A DNA stretch of 64,000 nt from Pipra filicauda. Its lineage: Eukaryota > Chordata > Aves > Passeriformes > Pipridae. Under the pieces are notes generated by a model. That model saw nothing but the letters and a program-made list of their open reading frames with translations, did no database searches and was not told the DNA's origin. A program made the translations under genes and the position numbers. The stretch is taken from contig NW_024104510.1 in NCBI RefSeq assembly GCF_003945595.2, forward strand, positions 372,001 to 436,000, read 5' to 3'. Shown one piece after another: positions 1 to 11,500 of the stretch (its first letter is position 1; every line of letters starts with the position of its first letter).

Positions 1-1679
1 CAGTACCTTGATGGTTAAGGCTGTAGAAGCTTTACAACCCTGTAAAAAATCTTGTCTGTTCAGAGGGATCCCCAGAAAATGTTCCTTGTTAAAGCTGGCC
101 CTCACCAAGGTCAGAGCAAAGGTTTCCAGAGGGTCAGATTAAGATGAAAGGAACTCTTCAGAAGAGTAACAGGATTTAGTTGCCATCATTCAACAGGGTT
201 CAAACCTGTGCTTTGCTGTTTCTCTTAATATATAAGATTTCCAGATCCTTGTGTTCTGGAATTCATTAATTGGTACTACAGATAAAAATGAAAGAGCTCA
301 AAGTGTGTCCCTGTGTAGGTACATCAACCCTTTTCCTGAGGCACACTCCACTCAGTAGGCCACTTCCCATATAAAAAATAACTTATTTTCCCTCCCCTTC
401 CGCTCCACCTCCAGTGTTTCCTGTAGGGGTGACAGCAGTAGGACTTCAATGGTGGGATACTGGTTTGAATTCAGCATCCGGATGAATGTAGCCAGTTTAA
501 GCATGGTGTAAGGCAGCAGTAATTAGAAGAGGTAATTAACTGTTGAACCTGCTGATGCAGAATGCAAGCAGGGAAGGGAGCTGGAGAGTTTTCAAGAATT
601 TGATTGTCTTTTTCTTTCCTAGTGTGACTTTAGAATAAAACCTGCAGTTATGGTAGATGGAAAAAACAACCTTTTCATGTTTGATCTGCTTTTGCCCTTC
701 AGGGCATGGCAAATGTGTATTTAAATAAAACTCCTTCGTACCTGAAGGAGGAGAGCTGTGTAACTAGGCATGTTATAGTGTGACTCTTCATTCTGCTGGA
801 GCATCTGGTGTTGGCTGTTTGGAAATGAGGTTGAGGCCAGGTGGGCTGCTCCTGTGTGTCATCCTGAGCATTGTCCTTCCCAAGGACTGCACATCCATGA
901 GGCTTACCCAGCCAAGAGCACAGTTATGGAGTTAGAGCCACAGTAGAGATGCACTCCCAGTTCATGAGAGACAAAGGAAGATTTTGGTAGTGTTGGAGAA
1001 TCAGTTGTCCCTGGTTCCCAGTGTTACCTCATGGCAAGGCACAGTTCAAGCAGTGCTCTCCTCCTCTAGACAAGGCCAAAGTGTGATGTGCTCAAGGGAA
1101 GGGCGATGAGGTTACGCATTTCTTGTCCTCAGTACGTCAGCACTTATTGATATGAGTTTTCTGAAAAGAACTTGTGAATAATATGCAGAATTTGAGATGC
1201 TCCTGCTGAGTGATGTATTAAAAATGAGCTGCTTTCACATTTCACTCACTACTTTGAAATTTCCCTGAGAACATGTTAATTTTTCGTGTGGTGGTCTGGC
1301 ACACACAGAGGGTACATGGTGTAACCTGGCCAGGGAAAGAGATGCTCCATTAATAACACTTGTTTGTTGCTCTTTGGGTGAAACAGCAGATGTCTGTATT
1401 ACCCTGCTTGTGTTTCCTTCCGTATCCAAGGGTGAGGGACTGTCGTGGGGTTGGTTTTATGCCAGTAGCCAAAGCAATTTACCATGTGATCTACCTGAGG
1501 TGATGGTGTCAGGTAAATAAGGCTCAATCTGTGTTAACTGCACAGGCTAAGAAAAATCTGCCCAGGAGACACAGAGCAGAATTTCTGTAGGTCTGTTCTA
1601 CTGCCAACCTGCCAACCCTGCACATCACCTCCTTACTCTGCTGCATTAAAACATGCTTTGTCTGTTTCTGCCTCTCCAG
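1..1679 (+). other. GRIP2: GRIP2 intron (upstream of the penultimate exon)
   Basis: This is non-coding sequence leading to a clear acceptor (pyrimidine-rich, ending in CTCTCCAG at 1672-1679). I see no conserved exon, repeat family or RNA gene in it. It is called an intron because the next exon begins inside a PDZ domain with no start codon of its own, so the rest of GRIP2 must lie upstream, outside the window. Confidence 0.75.
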
Positions 1680-1826
1680 ATGACACTTCACAAAGACCCG
1701 GAGAGGGAAGATTTCGGATTCAGTTTGTCGGATGGCCTGCTAGAAAAAGGTGTCTATGTAAATATGGTCCGTCCGGATGGGCCAGCAGATCAGTGTGGCC
1801 TCAAGCCATATGACAGAGTGCTTCAG
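1680..1826 (+). CDS. GRIP2: GRIP2 penultimate coding exon, first two thirds of PDZ domain 7
   Basis: The exon is 147 bases (49 codons), phase 0 at both ends, between CTCTCCAG and the donor CAG|GTAATA. It encodes strand A, the carboxylate-loop region ([10 protein letters not shown]) and the conserved block [17 protein letters not shown] followed by KPYDRVLQ. This pattern is specific to the last PDZ domain of the GRIP1/GRIP2 scaffold family. GRIP proteins are multi-PDZ scaffolds at synapses and on vesicles that bind AMPA-receptor tails. PDZ7 of GRIP1 is known to bind GRASP-1 rather than classical C-terminal peptides. GRIP2 is preferred over GRIP1 because the neighbour is SLC6A6, as in mammals. 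The in-frame ATG at 1680 is internal to the protein, not a start. If the donor were ignored the frame would end at 1898. Confidence 0.93.
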
Positions 1827-4270
1827 GTAATAAATGCAAAATGCAGTTCTGGAGACTGGGACGGAGTGAATGAGTGGCTGAGAGGAAGAGAGAAGTGAGA
1901 CCCATCCATGACAGCACTAACTTTAATGAAAGGTAATAGTTAGCCAACTAGGTGAGCTCTTAGCCACCAAGCACTCAATGAGACCTGTGTTTTATAACTA
2001 GGTAGTACCTTCAGGTGGTACCCCAGGCTGTACTCCCATTCCAGGACACAGCCTGTCCCAGCACTGCCCTTTTTGAGCTTGGACTGCTCAAAACAAGCAA
2101 AAAACTGTGTTGCTTCCTCTCCTCACCCGGAATCCTTTTCCTGGTTTTTAGATGAACCAGATCATGTTGACTGATACATGTTCCTGTGAAGCCCCTTGCA
2201 GAGTTAAGTAATATTCATGAAGTTCTGTGCATGCCTTTGACAACTAAAGAGTTTTCTAGGAAACACATCCTTCAAGCAAAGTGTTTTATATGGATATTTT
2301 TCTTTGAAAGAGACTTGATGTGAAGTAGGTGATGCAGAAACAGAATAAACACTCTGGCCAAAAGCACAGTCTGTGATGTGTGTCCTGGACATATCAGACT
2401 ATCAGAGGGACAGAAAGAGCGTGGTGAGTTTTGGAGATTGGAGAGGAGCTTTATATGGATGAAAACCAACTATTTTAGCTTTGGGGCAACTCAGCAACTG
2501 AAGGAAGTGCAACCTCAATGGAAAAATTGCCACCATTTGGAAATGTAGATATTGTGACCATATTTGGAAACACTCAGAAAGATGTTTAGTTTTACTGATT
2601 TCTAGGCGGGGGTTCTTAGCAGTCGGAGTAGAGCCAGTATATTATGTACATCAGGTAACTGGAGGACTGGCAGCACTGTGGGGAACCTTGTTTAAGCTTG
2701 TTATGGTCTCTAGCCAGTTGGCTGCTATACAATTACTCCTTCTCAGCTTCAAATAAAACATGGTGCAAGAATGAACAAGAAGCTAATTAGGCTCTGGGCT
2801 GCCTTTCTGTTCCATGTTGGATGTGATGCTTTTTTGTGAGTGCCAAGGGCTCTGGGAGGTGTGCCCAAAATCCTAAACAGAACGGCATGGAAACTTTCGA
2901 CACCCTTCTCGCACATGCTGTGCCGCACAGCTCACACCTACGAGCAGATGAGGTGATTGCCGTGGCGTTGACGTGTGGAGCTGTGAGTGAGGGATTGCAG
3001 ACCCGGTACAGGTGGCTCCCCTCCAGAAGTACAGAGGTGCATTGCTGAGGATGCTTCACAGTGCTGCTGATCGTGGGCACGGTGATGTGCCTGAAGGCCA
3101 GCGGAACACGTCGTCACTGCTGTCACAGCCCCTCTGCCGCTCGACTGGATGGATTAACCGGAGCGTGGCATTGTAGTAATGGCACTTCTGCGCTGGGACT
3201 GCCTGGCTGGCATAGAGCAAGGGCAGAGCAAGCTCATTGTTTATCTCTCCTTGTCCATGAGATGGCTAGAAATTGTCCCTTGTTACTACACTGTAAGGAG
3301 CAGTATTGGGGTCAAATGTGTGGACACAGAAGGACACCACTACCATCAGAGAGCCCAGCTATGTGGGCATGCATTAATTCTGGGAAAGGGTTTGGAATGG
3401 AAGGGTTGTATGGACTCATCAAGCCCTTATCCAGAGAAGGAAGCAACACCTGGCCCCCAAGGGGTTATGTTCACTCCAAAGGTGGGTGGGAAATCCCTTT
3501 CCCCTTTCTCTGCTTCCCTTCCCCTGCTGTTTGCCAGCCTGCTCCATCCCAGAGCTCTCGTGCCACCAAGCCCAGGTGTTCTGTGAGCTGTAGGCAAGAG
3601 AGCAGGGGTGGTTTCTGCAGATGACCCAGCCCAGAACTATACTTGAAGGCCTGCAAGAGCCAGCAGTACCTGCTTTCACTGTTGAATCCTATGGGGAGAA
3701 TTTGCAGCTGCCTCTTGAGCCCACATGAAACGCATCCAGATTCCTGTGAAATGAAGAATGTAAATGGGGAGAGGAAAAGCAGAAACTCTTCAGTATAGTC
3801 TCAGTTTACTGCTGGTTGAGCTGGCAAATGGTTGCCAGAAGCCTCATGGCTTTATTTGTTTTCTAGGTGCTGAATACTCAGCACCACAAATTTAGGGCCA
3901 GTAAAAGCCATGATGGCAAAAATAAGCATGGAAAACGGCAACCTTTTTTCTACAGGCTTGAACTGGAGAACTGTTTTTGAGCCCTGCAGTGTTTAATACT
4001 TGTACTACTGCCCCAGGCACTGGGGTTCAGAGGTCATGCCTGATCCAGACTTTTTTTCCCCTTCCTCTGCATCATTCCTCAGCTAAGCAAGGATGCTCAG
4101 TCTGAAGGGGTACCTCCGCTCTGCTCCATTCTGAACCTGGAATCGGGGACCCCCAAGCGTTGTGTGTTTTCCCGGGTGTGGGTTTAGCACTAATCTTTAC
4201 ATTTTCTGACTAACAAACGTGATCTTTCTCTTGTTCCTCCCCATGGCACATCCTAAATCCATCCCCGCAG
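1827..4270 (+). other. GRIP2: Last intron of GRIP2
   Basis: A GT-AG intron of 2444 bases joins codon-phase-0 exons: donor GTAATAAAT at 1827 and acceptor CATCCCCGCAG ending at 4270. The stretch around 2880-3620 is GC-rich and carries overlapping chance ORFs of up to 187 codons on both strands. None resembles a known protein. No transposon was recognised. Confidence 0.85.
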
Positions 4271-4468
4271 GTAAATCGCATCCGAACAAGAGACTTTGAC
4301 TGCTGTCTGGCCGTTCCCTTGATTTCGGAGGCTGGAGATAAGCTGGACCTGGTGATTAGCCGAAACCCCTTGGCACTGGCTGCCAACGCTCCCTCGGAGG
4401 GGAACAGAGAGCTGCCGGTGCAGGTGTCCCTCGGAGCCGAGGTCAAGGCGAGTGTCCAGACGCTCTGA
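4271..4468 (+). CDS. GRIP2: GRIP2 last coding exon: end of PDZ7 and C-terminal tail
   Basis: The exon encodes 65 codons plus TGA at 4466-4468. It opens with [17 protein letters not shown] and continues to [18 protein letters not shown], the beta-strand and helix 2 segment that completes PDZ7 and is nearly invariant between GRIP1 and GRIP2. After the domain comes a tail of about 33 residues, rich in Ala, Glu and Val, ending VQTL. The last residue is hydrophobic, but position -2 is Gln, so it is not a class I PDZ ligand. The tail is the least conserved part of the family. The splice phase (0) matches the exon ending at 1826. Confidence 0.93.
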   Translation, partial: VNRIRTRDFDCCLAVPLISEAGDKLDLVISRNPLALAANAPSEGNRELPVQVSLGAEVKASVQTL

Positions 4469-6420
4469 GCAGTGGGAGCAGAGCAGACGATGCCCAGGGC
4501 CTCTGCTGAGCCGTTGTGGTATTTGGGGTGTTTCTCCTGTTTTTTGCACTGGTATCTGTAAATGCTGTGTGTACTATAACCTGCAAGTGGGGAGGTGGGT
4601 CTTCAGTGAGCCTGTGGACCGCCAAATATTGCTGGGAAGGTCAGAGCTGGATGTGCATCTGGGGGCTGTGGCAGCGATGGCAGTGGGATGAGCTGCCGAC
4701 GGGAGGAAGGAGCATCCACAGCCATCTCCCATGGCAGATCATCTCCCTGTGCCCCGGCCATTGAGTGTGCAGGGTCCTGCCCCTGACATCCTCCTCGCCC
4801 TGAAGGCCTTGGCCATCCTATAAACACACATGGTGCTATTATGTTCCTTGTTTGCTCACTTAATTGCATACAGCAGGACTGAAATGCCTTTCCTTTTATG
4901 TTGTGCCCATCTCCATCCTTCCGACACTCCTGACAAACCAAGTCCTGCAGCCCCTTGCACTCCCGGTGCAGGGCAGTGGAGAGCGCTGGCTAAAAGACAT
5001 TTCAAAATGTGCTGGAGAGTGGCTAGATTCAATTCTTGTTCAAAAATTGGTATTTGCAGCTGCCTCCTGACAGCCCTGTCCACACTCCCCCAGGCCTGGC
5101 TCGCCCCACAGTGGGATGAGGCACCTTGTCTTGGCATGGATTCCCATGAACAGTGTGGTTACCTGTGCTGCAGTACTTAATACAGAGTAGAGGCTGTACC
5201 CAAGGGTAAAAGCCTTGAGTACCTGCTCAAATCCCCAGCCACCTTGTTTGTCTGAGCTTTATGGAGATCTCTTGCTTGCAAACCTGGCCTGTGCCTGCAA
5301 GTAAATAGCAGAATAGCGAAATTCCCAGAGCTGCCCCTGATGTTTTGAATTAATGAAACCTTGTTGTCTCCCATCAGGCAGTGGCATGACAAGCCCTTTG
5401 TTAGGTGGAGGTTGTGTCCCTGTGTCCCATGGGAGCTGGGCAGTGTGTGTTTGCCTGTTGCTGGCCTCATGTAGCTTTGCAAGTGTGATGCTCCCCTCCC
5501 TCTCCAGAGCCCCCGGCCCCGCCTGGAAGAGGGGCTGTGATGTTTGCATTGGTGTCCTCATCTGCCTGCCATGTTCCACCTATTAGCACTTTATGATGAT
5601 GTTTGTGTCCTGGTGGTGGCGTGATCCTGGCATCGCTTTCCCCGGGAAGGCTGGGGCACAGTGGAGTGGAGGAGCCTGTCAGTCGGACACCGCAGCCCTG
5701 AGCCCACTGCGCCCGTTCCCTGCTCACCCTTTTGGCTCCTCCATCGCCACCTCAAGGGGTGCCCATAGGTTGTTGGATGGGTGTACAGCACACGTGTGTC
5801 GCTTTGCTGAGCCAGGACTTCTCCCCCCACTGTCTGTCCCTGACATCCCTCTGTGATAGCACAACGTATCAGGGTGTTTCTTCCAGACACGTGCCCGGCC
5901 CCATCCAGCTATTTGTCGTCGTAGCCATTTTCTCTTTGAGTATGCAATATCCCATACCATTGCTGCCACACCTAGATAATGTGCCATAATTGATACTGTG
6001 GAGCATTGACAGTGCAGCCGAAAGTGTTTTTATATGCAATATTCTGAGCAGTGGAAGCTCACTGGGGCTTCTCATAGGTTTTTAATGAAGACTTTTATTA
6101 AAGGCTTTAAAAAAAAAAAAAAGGAGGAAGAAAAACTTGGTCCTTGTATCCCTTCCTATGCATTTTGAATGATATGAAGATGAAATGCATTACTTAAATG
6201 TGTATTTTTATCCATATATTAGAGTGTATTCCTTGTAAAGTATTTTTATATGCTAATTTTCTTATGTATCTATGAAAGCACAATATTTAAAAGTACAGCA
6301 TTTCAAAGAATATTTTAGTCCTGTTTTGGACCTATTTGTAAATCTCTGTATTTAAATGGGATTGCAATGACTTTGACTTTTTTTTTTTTTTAATTAAATA
6401 AAAGCAAATGAAATGCATTT
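4469..6420 (+). other. GRIP2: GRIP2 3' untranslated region
   Basis: This non-coding sequence follows the GRIP2 stop. The first 1.4 kb is GC-rich with only overlapping chance ORFs; the last 400 bases become AT-rich. A genomic A-run at 6109-6122 follows an ATTAAA at 6097-6102, so oligo-dT priming or an early cleavage site is possible there. The end is set by the AATAAA at 6397-6402. Confidence 0.75.
6397..6402 (+). terminator. GRIP2: GRIP2 polyadenylation signal AATAAA
   Basis: A canonical AATAAA lies in an AT-rich context and is followed after ~15-40 bases by a GT-rich element (TTTGTTTTGGTTCGTGTC, about 6418-6435), the usual arrangement of signal, cleavage site and downstream element. Cleavage is expected near 6415-6425. 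Confidence 0.75.
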
Positions 6421-6424
6421 GTTT

Positions 6425-8575
6425 TGGTTCGTGTCTCTTTCTGCTGCAGGACAATAGTGAGGCAACGCTCTGCTTCCCAACAGCATTTTAACTTGCCAGA
6501 GGACCCCCATTTATGAGAGACCTTGAAGGACAAGGGGAGGACATGCAGAGGGTTTTTCTGGGAGGCCACTGTTTGTAGGGCTACCAGTGTAGGGCTGGGG
6601 TTGTCCCATGTCACCACACAGCTGTGGGACTTGGGTTGCTTCCCTCCCTGTGCACATGGAGGCAATTTTGCTGTAGCTGGTAGCAGTAAGAGCTGGAGAT
6701 GCACATGCACGTGCTTACAGCACTGCTTGCAGCTTTTCCACACTGGAAATATTGTTGGGTTGAAGCTGAGCTACTTCATGACAAAACACTGATGCAGCAA
6801 AGCACATGGTTGCTATGATGTGGTGGTGTTTGCAAAGCTGTGGTTAATCTGTGGGGATGGGTTAGAAAACTGCTAGAGGACAATGTGCTGGCAGGAGATG
6901 TCCCATCTGATGCTCAGCACCCTGCAGCTCCAGTGGGGTGCCTTGGGGAGCTGTACTGTGGTAGTCAAATTACGCCACCCCTGAAACTAGACATCCAAAG
7001 AGATGACTAGGGCATGGTGCTAATAACACCAAAGTCATGGGTTTGATCCCTGTATGGGCCATTCATTTAAGAATTGGACTCGACGATCCTTGTGGGTCCC
7101 TTCCAACTCAGAATATTCTGTGATTCTGTGACTGCCATGAATCCAGAACATAGTTACTTGTGTCCCTGTGTTGAGAATTTCTTTCCTATGCTATTGCAAA
7201 GGGGTTTGGGGTGCCCTTATGCTCCCAGTGTGGGCAGTACAGGCTGGAATACTCCCTGGACAAGGCCATAGGGAATCTCTGCTCACTGGCAAGGAAAGGG
7301 TGAGCTGGGTTTGGCAACCCTTCATGGCCAAGTGGGTAATGCAGGAATTTTCGGAGACTGAGCAGGGTACGGAAATGCTCCTGGTTAGACCTGGGGAATC
7401 ATTGCCACATAAACAAGCCTTATCTGACAGATTATCTGCCATCTCTGGCTGCCCTCCTGGGGCAAAGACTTCAGAACAAGGCCCTTCGCACATTTGGCCT
7501 TGGCACCAGGGCCTGGCCAACCAAGGCACTGGAGCAATGTCAGGTTGAACCAGTGCCCGTGCAACGTGACCCACAGGGTTTTGGTGTGTACCAGGTAAAA
7601 GGTTAACACAGTGCTGCTCCCCTGCTATGTGCCTTGGTGGGCAACATCTCCTCCTGCTGATGTCACCTTTTATCCCGTGGACCTCAGCTGATGGAAGCAG
7701 CTGCAGCCTTAGGCAGGTGATGGCCGCCCATGACAGGTAGTTGAAACCCTTCAGCAGCACCTCGTGGCACTCAGTGGCTTTTTTTAGTTCTTTGTTTATT
7801 TATTTTAACCTGAGGCACACTGCAGTTGCTGTCTGTGCTGCTATCAGGCTGCTCAGCCCAGGCGTTGCAGGTGGTGCCAGTGAGAGGAGAAATCCCTAAC
7901 AAAGTCCTCAATCACACCCAGCAAAATAACCAATCAAGCCAAAAAACACTAACTAAAGACAGGTGTGGGGCTGATCATGGGCATGGGGTGCTGGAGGCTC
8001 AGCAGGGATATTCAAATGCTTTGCTTTTCACAAATAGTAGCCACCTGGGGTTTTTTCTTTCCCTACCTCAAATCAGGACTGAAGGAATGGCTTCTCTGGT
8101 TTAACCTCCATCTGTTTGACTGAAGAGGTCATCAGCGAGCTTGAAATCAGCAGTCCCATACACCAGGAAAATAAATGTTGTTTTTTTTTTTTTTTTCTTC
8201 CTATTGTGCTTTCCTGATGTATTTGAACCCTCGTGGTAGTGGTGTCATGCATGGGCTGGGCACTGGTTGGTTAGAGGTGAGAAATGGCTTTTGCATCACT
8301 TGTTTTTCTTGGCTTTGTTTTTTACCTCTTTGATGTTCTTTGTTGTGGGTTCTTTTAACCCTTTTTTTTTTTAATTATTAACCTGTCTGTATCCCAACCC
8401 ACGAATTTTTACACTTTTACCCTTCTGATTCTCTCCCCATCCCCGCTGGCTGAGGGGATGAGTGGCTGCATGGGGCTGAGCTGCCAAAAAACAAACCAAC
8501 CACCCCAAAACAAGTAATAAGTTTAAATGAAGAACTGAGCTACTCAAATACCAAAAAAACCCATCCGAGAGCATG
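6425..8575. other. Intergenic region between convergent GRIP2 and SLC6A6
   Basis: About 2.1 kb separates the two predicted cleavage sites. It contains the SINE at about 7005-7131 and T-rich runs at 8180-8196 and 8361-8371. ORFs of up to 189 codons (7191-7760, - strand) have no recognisable domain and overlap ORFs in other frames, so they are taken as chance. Confidence 0.7.
7005..7131 (+). mobile_element. tRNA-Ile-derived SINE with CR1 tail (passerine TguSINE1 type), 5' truncated
   Basis: Bases 7005-7061 align with the 3' two thirds of tRNA-Ile(AAT). The anticodon region reads GTGCTAATAACACC, the B box reads GGGTTTGATCCC, and the acceptor stem end reads TGGGCCA. Immediately after comes a CR1 LINE 3' end: TTGGACTCGACGATCCTTG, GGGTCCCTTCCAACTCAGAA and the terminal ATTCTGTGATTCTGTGA microsatellite. 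This head-tail combination is the composite SINE described in zebra finch and other songbirds, moved by CR1 machinery. The A-box half of the tRNA is missing, and almost every difference from tRNA-Ile is a CpG turned into TpG or CpA, so the copy is old and inactive. No target-site duplication is evident, as usual for CR1-mobilised elements. Confidence 0.88.
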
Positions 8576-11500
8576 GCTGGTTTATAAAGGAAAATTTTAT
8601 TTTCAGTTATAAGGTGATTACAAACTCATCTAAAAAAGCAAAGATGACTTAAAAATATCCATATACATTTTATTTATCTAAAAAGCAAAACAGAAACTGC
8701 AAAATACAAACATTTACCATATACACAAAGGTTAGAGGGTTTTAGGATTAAATTACACTCCAGGATTTTTTTTTTTTTTCAAATACAAATATTCCATTTT
8801 GGAACACACAAAAAATGTTGTAAAATGTTTTAAAAATATTTTTAACGTTTTTTTCTTTAAAAAAAGTTCAGATGACATTTTTAAGGAGGCTATTGTTGTC
8901 CTCGCCTCCTTGCTGTATGTGCTACTCATCACATTACTGTAGTCACAGTTGCTAGGAGTTTAAATAACAAAAAAAAACCACCACTGTTTTTTTAGCCAAA
9001 TACATCAAACAAGATGGACCACCTCTTACAATGTGAAGTCCCTGGCAACATTATCAGGTAACAATCACAACATTACACTGGAGAAAAACAACATCCTATT
9101 GAACAACAAGCACTTCAGAACAGTACTGGGATGCTGTGATGCTGAGAGACTGGTGCTGGCTTCCAGGACAGGAGCAGGTGACAAACTAACTCAACTTGCC
9201 CCCTCAGGATTTTTTTTTATCAGCCTCTCAACATGATTTGCCACTGTTTTTTTTTTTTTTCCTTTATATATTGAAAAAAAAAATTCAAATCTTTTTAACA
9301 TCTCAACTGCAGAAGCAGGCAGAGTTAGAAACTCTGTATCGTGCTCACAGGGACTCTGATACAGGGCTGAAGCCTCCCCCCACATATGCACACACAGAGC
9401 ACCTGCACAGCTCCTTAGCAGAAATCAAGTTTCACTTTTTTTTTTTTTTAGTTTTTTTCCCCATTATTTCTTCTGATTTCTCAAGTCAGGCCACATTTTC
9501 CCTGTGCTGCCAATGGGAAAGTGAGCAGCACCATCCCGCTGTGCACTGCAGAGCCATGGGGAACAAGCCTGCAAAAACTTGCCCCTTTCCACATGCTCTT
9601 TAATTTACTTTACTCCTAAAGCTTGAGGTAATTAAATTCTGACACTTTTACTGATTATTTCAAATTAAGACACAACAGCTGTGTCTGCTCTGACATTCAA
9701 CAGTCCAGCAATACCAGCAGGGTCAGGCTCTTTTCCAGTCACAAACCCTGTCACTAAAGTTTTCCACCTTTGATGGGGATGAGTGGGATGATTTGTTTTC
9801 TTAATGGTTTCAACCAGCAAAATTTTGAGCCTGCCTCTTTTTTTGGTGAAATGGCGTCTGAAGCTACTTCTGCTCCTGTTTTAGGACATGGGTAAATTGA
9901 AATCACCAATTCCCACTGACAATTGGAAAAAAAAAACCACACAAAAATGTGACTTTTTCTATTTATTTTTTTATAGAAACAAACAAATTGAGATTTTTCT
10001 TTTTTTAACAAAGAAGCATTGTCCGTATAAACATTTATTTTGGGCTGGCAGAAAAAAGCCACAATCCAGTGGAGGGTGCAGGGCTGGAGAGGGCAGTTTT
10101 CCAGCAGCGGCTCTTGCTGGTTATACTCAAGTCTTTCTTGAGCAATCTTTCCCATAGACTCAAATTGACCATTAATACCATAATGAAATTTTTGTGACCA
10201 AAATACAGAGCTCAGGGAGCCTCTTTTGCATTAGTTCATGGGTTTCTTAAGTGTCAAGTGTCACTGAATCGACTGAATACTTTGTTTCTTAAGCTTACCT
10301 TTGATTATAAGAAATAAAACAAGCTACCAGGGTCTGACAGTTCCTGACCTTTGCTCATGCAAATATACAAATACACAACTACATGTCAATCCTAACCACA
10401 AGGCTTTGGATGCTGATTTTGGAGAAAACAAGTCCAAGGCAGCTGCTTGAACCCACACCACACCCAACCTACTATGCCAGGAGCCATGTAATGCCTACAA
10501 GGAGCCAGAAGAGCTTTCAAGTCCAACCTTAAGGCTTCCTTGGAGGGGCCATGGTCCAGGATTTTGTCATTACTTTCCTTCTTCCACCACCCTCATTTAG
10601 GAGAGACCATTTGGACATGCTGGTAGGTTGGCTCTTTACAGGCAAGTGGTGCCTAAACCTCCTCAATCCTCATCCTGAACAGCTTGGCAAGACTTACACA
10701 CATGATTTGCAGCCTAGGAATAGAAGCAATGTCCCCACTGTGTGCGTGCATATGAGGGTGGAAGATTTCATCTACTAGTCTACTTAAACACAGATTTATT
10801 TTTATTCTTTTTACTGAAAGTGAGCAACTTCCATTGAACTTCCTTGGAAATGATGTCAGGGTCATCTTTCTTCCAAGTGTACTTGAGCTGCTGAACTAAC
10901 TTTTCCACTCCATTCAATGCACAGCTTATTTAACATTTTATATACATTATGCCTCCGCGAGTGATCTTGCAGTGACCACAAGACGTGGAAGCTAATAATC
11001 AGTTATTCAAAAATGTTCAAATCCTTCTCCCATGGATGGAAGTTTGCCATTGATGCAACAAGTGGGAGCTTTGAACCCAAGTGTGACAAGCACAACCTCA
11101 ACGAAACTGTAAGTCTCCTTAGCAAATAAAAACAGACCAGGAGGAGACTTGGAAAAGATCTATCGAATGGAGATGTCCATGTGTCTTCAGATGTACTTAT
11201 CTAACGCTGAGACAAAGAAGAGGAACCAGGAGCATCTGCAGTTGAGAAAGGAGGATGCACACAGGACTGAAAACAGCTGCAGAAGGTGCGGTCCTGACGG
11301 TGACATTAAAGGCTCTGCTGATGGTTGCTGGGTTGGTTTTTTGGGGTTTTTTTGGTGTTACAACAACTGTAAGGCTGCACTTTTTTTTTTTTATTTTCCT
11401 CATTTCCTCCTCTCCCCAAGAATAGCAGCGAAAATCAGTTTTGCTGAGCTGTTCCAGCAGACTATTCCTAACTCCCCTCCAGCCCCTAATTCCAGGAGCT

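Noticed and set aside
1827..1898. GRIP2 reading through the donor to the stop at 1898
   Set aside because: The next exon at 4271 continues the PDZ fold exactly ([12 protein letters not shown]); readthrough would truncate the domain.
3061..3624. 187-codon ORF on the + strand in the last GRIP2 intron
   Set aside because: Lies within a well-defined intron; composition-driven, with open frames on both strands and no family resemblance.
7005..7061. Functional tRNA-Ile gene
   Set aside because: The 5' third including the A box is missing, stems are disrupted, and a CR1 tail follows directly: it is a SINE head, not a tRNA gene.
7191..7760. 189-codon ORF on the - strand between GRIP2 and SLC6A6
   Set aside because: No recognisable domain, no splice or promoter context, overlaps other-frame ORFs in GC-rich sequence; expected by chance.
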